In this document: in pieces, positions 61,032 through 64,000 of the stretch | Layout: every line of letters begins with the position of its first letter | Numbering within the stretch: position 1 is the first letter of the stretch | Source: Sweltsa coloradensis | Taxonomy: Eukaryota; Arthropoda; Insecta; Plecoptera; Chloroperlidae | Assembly: GCA_024449915.1 (NCBI GenBank) | Contig: JAMZAV010000773.1 | Coordinates: 124,001 to 188,000 of the forward strand | Length of the DNA stretch: 64,000 nt | Direction: 5' to 3' | Notes under the pieces: generated by a model | Databases searched by the model: none | What the model was told of the DNA's origin: nothing | The model's input: the letters and a program-made list of their open reading frames with translations, nothing else | Program-made: the position numbers and the translations under genes

Positions 61032-61351
61032 TTATTAATTTCTACAAATTAAATACAAAGTAGGCCTAATCTTAAAAATATGTTGAAGGAAATCAGAGAG
61101 TGCAACGATAGCCATAGAAAATTATGCGTGATATCCCTTCGTTACAACTAAATACCCGTAAACCTAATTTTGTATAAACAAAATTAATTAATAAATAAAC
61201 TTAATGTTGTTAGAATCAAACATGCTATAGACATAACAAAGAAATACATTGTAAATGATAATTTAACTGAAATAATTTTTAATTGTAAGTAGTATTGAAA
61301 TTAGTGGTGATAATTTTAAATATGACGATAAAGGACGATCACAAAAAACCT

Positions 61352-61416
61352 ATGCCTTATTGGGGATTCAAACCACGTACTCAAATGAGTGCCCAAATTG
61401 TATGTGCCACCGCGGA
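61352..61416 (-). repeat. tRNA-like relic inside transposon B
   Basis: On the minus strand, GGTGGCACATACAATTTGGG and box B GTGGTTTGAATCCCC are seen. The cloverleaf is incomplete. Confidence 0.35.
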
Positions 61417-61721
61417 CGTCGAGGGGGGGGGGGTAATTGATCGCATTCGTTAGTTATAAATAAAAGAAACAATTCTCTGTTTTTAAACCTAACCGTCGTC
61501 CAATGAAATAAAATCCAGCCAGCATAAGATTTAATGATCGAGTATTTGTTAAGCCTAATAACGAAGAGGATGGCATGGATTTAAAAATTATATAATAGTA
61601 TCATTTTTAAATAAGACCAAAACACATTTTCAATATCACAATAGTTAGACTGCAATGTTACGTTCGCTATCCACGCAAGCGGCTCCCTTTCATAAGCCAT
61701 CTAACGCGCCGAAAAACCGTA

Positions 61722-61790
61722 TAGGTGCTGTAGCGAGTGGATAGAGCGTCTGACTCCGGAAGAAGGCATTGCGGGGTTTGAGTTCGGCTG
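61722..61790 (+). repeat. tRNA-like relic inside transposon B (SINE head)
   Basis: Box A TAGCGAGTGGATAGAGCG, a CTGACTCCGGAAG anticodon region and a box B-like GGGTTTGAGTTC are present. The stems are degraded. Confidence 0.45.
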
Positions 61791-61969
61791 TTGTCAATAA
61801 AATTTATATGTCTGATAATTCTTGTCTATATTCTATGTACTCATTCCCCTTTAGATTAAATGTATAAATTGAGAAAGTGGCATCGCGTAATAAATAATTT
61901 AATTTTAAAATTTTGTCCCGTTTTATCTGTTGAGTTCTTTGAGTGTTACTAGATGGCGCTAGAAGCAAT

Positions 61970-62296
61970 GACGGGAAACACTGGGACGAGTGCGGGACAA
62001 CGTGCGGGAACCCGTGCGGGACCCAGACGGGCCCGGACGGGACCCGTGCGGGAAAAAAAGCGGGTAGACTATGGGGCCCGTCCGGGACCATCAAGGGTAG
62101 GTCCGCGGCATGAGCGCGCGGGAAACATTTGGGACGACTTCGGGACAACACTGGGACGGGGTGGGGGGATGTCCCGTACGGGACCGGTTTATGGGCCCAT
62201 AGGACACTTCGTACGGGCCCGCACGGGCTTGCCGTACGGGTCCCGCACTAGCGGCAATTACGGGACAGACTTCGGGAAACGTGCGGGACACCCGCA
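61970..62296. repeat. Right subterminal CGGGAC-type array of transposon B
   Basis: Irregular repeats of GTGCGGGAC, ACGGGACC and CGGGCCC extend to within 15 bp of the right terminus. It shares its motif with the left array but is more diverged. Open frames through this block are by-products of stop-poor GC repeats. Confidence 0.6.
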
Positions 62297-62689
62297 AAAA
62301 TGTTTGCTGGGAAGATTACAAAATTAAACATATTGTAGATAAAAGTCCAAAATTTATTAAAAAAAATACATAATACATATATGTATATTTACCATATTTT
62401 AACCCTTTGATTTTTATAATACATTTCTCACGTGCTGGGAGATGGCCTACCAGACTGGTTCTGTGATAGGGCGTGAATTTCCCTTAAATACTCCAGAAAT
62501 GTTCTCTAAAAATGGCTCGAGGTGCCTCAAAAAGTTGCTTGCTTAAAGGAGAAAAAGGGGTTTTACTAAAAGGGGGTTGATAACCTAAAAATAAATAAAC
62601 TGTTTTTCAATTAAATTAAGGACAAAAATTTAACATTTTTGAAAGTTTTAAGATCTAAAATTTTAATTTTAAAAAAATTTAAAAAATTT

Positions 62690-63610
62690 TTCCCCTTAGA
62701 AAATCTGATCAGTTTTAACCCCCTTTTTTTGACCTTTTTCAAAAATTAAATAAATATTAACAAAAGGTTTTTTGGGTGTGACCACTTGTTTTGCCCCAAA
62801 ATTTATTTTAAATTACAATTTAGGACGAAAAAACATTTTTCAATGCCTTGGGTACTTTTTAACAAAAAATGGACTTTAAACCCTTTTTTTAACATTTACT
62901 CAAGATTAACGAAAGTGATAGTGTGACCACTCGTTTTGTCTAAAATTTTTCCCCAAATAATCGAAATAAAAACGAAAATAAGTTTTAACCCCTTGGGTAC
63001 TTTTTCCCACACAATAGACTTTGGACCCCTTTCACAAAAAAATTTAAACTCAATTTAACCAAAAAGTGTTAGTGTGCCCAAAATTGTTTTTTTTCCCAAA
63101 TTTTTCCTATATTCCGAATTGGACGAAAAAAAAACTTTTTCCCTGCTTGGGGACTTTTAAACACAAGGGATTTTCCCCCATTTTAAAAACATTTACTCAA
63201 GATTAACGAAAGGGGATAGTGTGCCCACTCTTTTTGTTTTCAAACATTTTCCAACAATACAATTTAAGGCCGAAAATAAGTTATTAACCCCTTGGGTATT
63301 TTTTCAAAACAATGGACTTTCCCCCATTTTCACTTTTTTACCAAAAATTAAACAAAATTTTTATAGTGTGAAAAATCGTTTTGACCAAAAATTATGCCAA
63401 TAATACAAATTTAGGCGAAAAAAATTTTTTAACACCCTGGGAAACATTTTTGCCAAGGAAATTTTGCCCCCCCTTTTAAAAAATTTACTCCAAAAAAAAA
63501 CGAAAGGTATAGTGGACCACTCTTTTAAAATCCCAAATTATGTCAAAAATACGAATTGGGACGATTTTTTTTAACCCCCTTTTGGGCACATTTTTTTGGG
63601 GCAAAAACCA
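62690..63610. repeat. About 148 bp satellite array, six units
   Basis: A landmark of the form AAAGTGATAGTGTGACCACTC recurs at about 62740, 62892, 63045, 63188, 63338 and 63484. Each is followed by GACGAAAA and by CCCCTTGGGTACTTTTT variants. Alternate units (62892 and 63188, both with TTTACTCAAGATTAACGAAA) are the most alike, suggesting a dimeric higher-order unit near 295 bp. Homopolymers vary wildly between units. Confidence 0.65.
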
Positions 63611-64000
63611 CATTTTAAAATAATTTTTTAAAATTTTTTAAATTTCTTTTTTTTTTTAAAAAATCGTACAACGCGAACAAGGCAAAATACCCCCGTAAAT
63701 AATTTGTAAAAATTTGGGGCGTTATAATGGGCCTGGAAATTTAGCTTCCCTTTTATCGTTCATTTAAAAACAGGAAAATTTTTAAAATTCAAAACCCAAA
63801 ATATTCCGTTACCATTGCGGGGCCCGGGGTTCCCCGGGCTTTTGTAAAATAGCCCGTGAAATTTAAATTAATAAAAATCTAAATAAAAATTAAAAATTTC
63901 AGAAAGGATGGAACAAATCTCCAAATCCCCGGGGCATAATAAAAAAAAATATACTTTACCTTTTCGTTTTAAAATCAAAAAAGGGTGTTTTTAAAAGAAG
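63611..64000. other. Homopolymer-rich end of window
   Basis: Runs of A, T, C and G dominate (for example GGGGCCCGGGGTTCCCCGGG at 63819-63838). No unit of the preceding satellite can be followed with confidence. Confidence 0.4.

Larger units (their letters stand above)
59978..62311. mobile_element. Non-autonomous DNA transposon B (CCCAGCAAACAT termini, CGGGAC arrays)
   Basis: The element has perfect 12 bp inverted termini, CCCAGCAAACAT at 59978 and ATGTTTGCTGGG ending at 62311, flanked by AA on both sides. The first 11 bases equal those of transposon A. About 300 bp inside each end lies a GC-rich array of CGGGAC, GCGGGA and CCCGCACGGG motifs (59996-60290 and 61970-62295). The rest of the element is AT-rich. 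The middle has collected a SINE-derived foldback (60543-60679) and two other tRNA-like relics. No transposase is encoded. The element lies within a repeat whose CTCGAGGTGCC motif occurs on both sides (59870 and 62516). Confidence 0.7.

Noticed and set aside
61804..62327. Overlapping frames of 115, 124 and 68 codons on both strands
   Set aside because: Same cause as above: the right subterminal array of transposon B lacks stops in several frames.

Overview
The window is AT-rich, intron-rich and repeat-dense animal DNA, not bacterial. Spliceosomal exon borders, tRNA-derived SINEs, decayed LINEs, foldback elements, (ATT)n microsatellites and a metazoan-style CpG-rich promoter all point that way. 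The palindrome TAGGCCTA is strongly over-represented, which fits a marine invertebrate. My working guess is a deuterostome, perhaps an echinoderm, but this is inference and no marker gene proves it. I find no intact rRNA, tRNA or CRISPR locus.

Only one protein-coding gene is supported. Two plus-strand exons, 28052-28276 and 46580-46852, join in phase 0 across an 18.3 kb intron. They give a 165-residue protein with two transmembrane helices and a cytosolic tail carrying three PPxY motifs. The architecture suits an adaptor for WW-domain (NEDD4-type) ubiquitin ligases. Its transcript ends at an AATAAA at 47351. The intron holds an unusual cluster of five perfect TGACGTCA (CRE) sites in 137 bp at 36916-37052 and a further pair at 41881-41902. 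A GC-rich block at 10490-10740 with NRF1 and ETS sites looks like an orphan promoter. It might serve a distant 5' exon of this gene or an unseen neighbour.

The rest is mobile DNA, often nested. At 15406-19974 a minus-strand LINE with APE endonuclease and reverse transcriptase remnants is split by a 1646 bp DNA transposon (17222-18867) that left a TA duplication. A second transposon with the same terminal 11 bp (59978-62311) has an unrelated interior and large CGGGAC-rich subterminal arrays. Other foldback or MITE elements lie at 12986-13660 and 20575-21217 (both flanked by TTAA), 22741-22972, 26758-26956, 26963-27295, 33903-34180, 37098-37690, 53788-53915 and 55832-58915 (arms of about 780 bp). 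Three tRNA-derived SINE families recur, in eight, four and about four copies. The 50.8-54.4 kb stretch stacks LINE 3' ends on (ATT)n arrays. The last 1.4 kb is a roughly 148 bp satellite with degraded-looking homopolymers.

Regions given as non-coding were read on both strands without finding a credible gene. Boundaries of repeats come from visual alignment of copies within the window and may be off by several bases.
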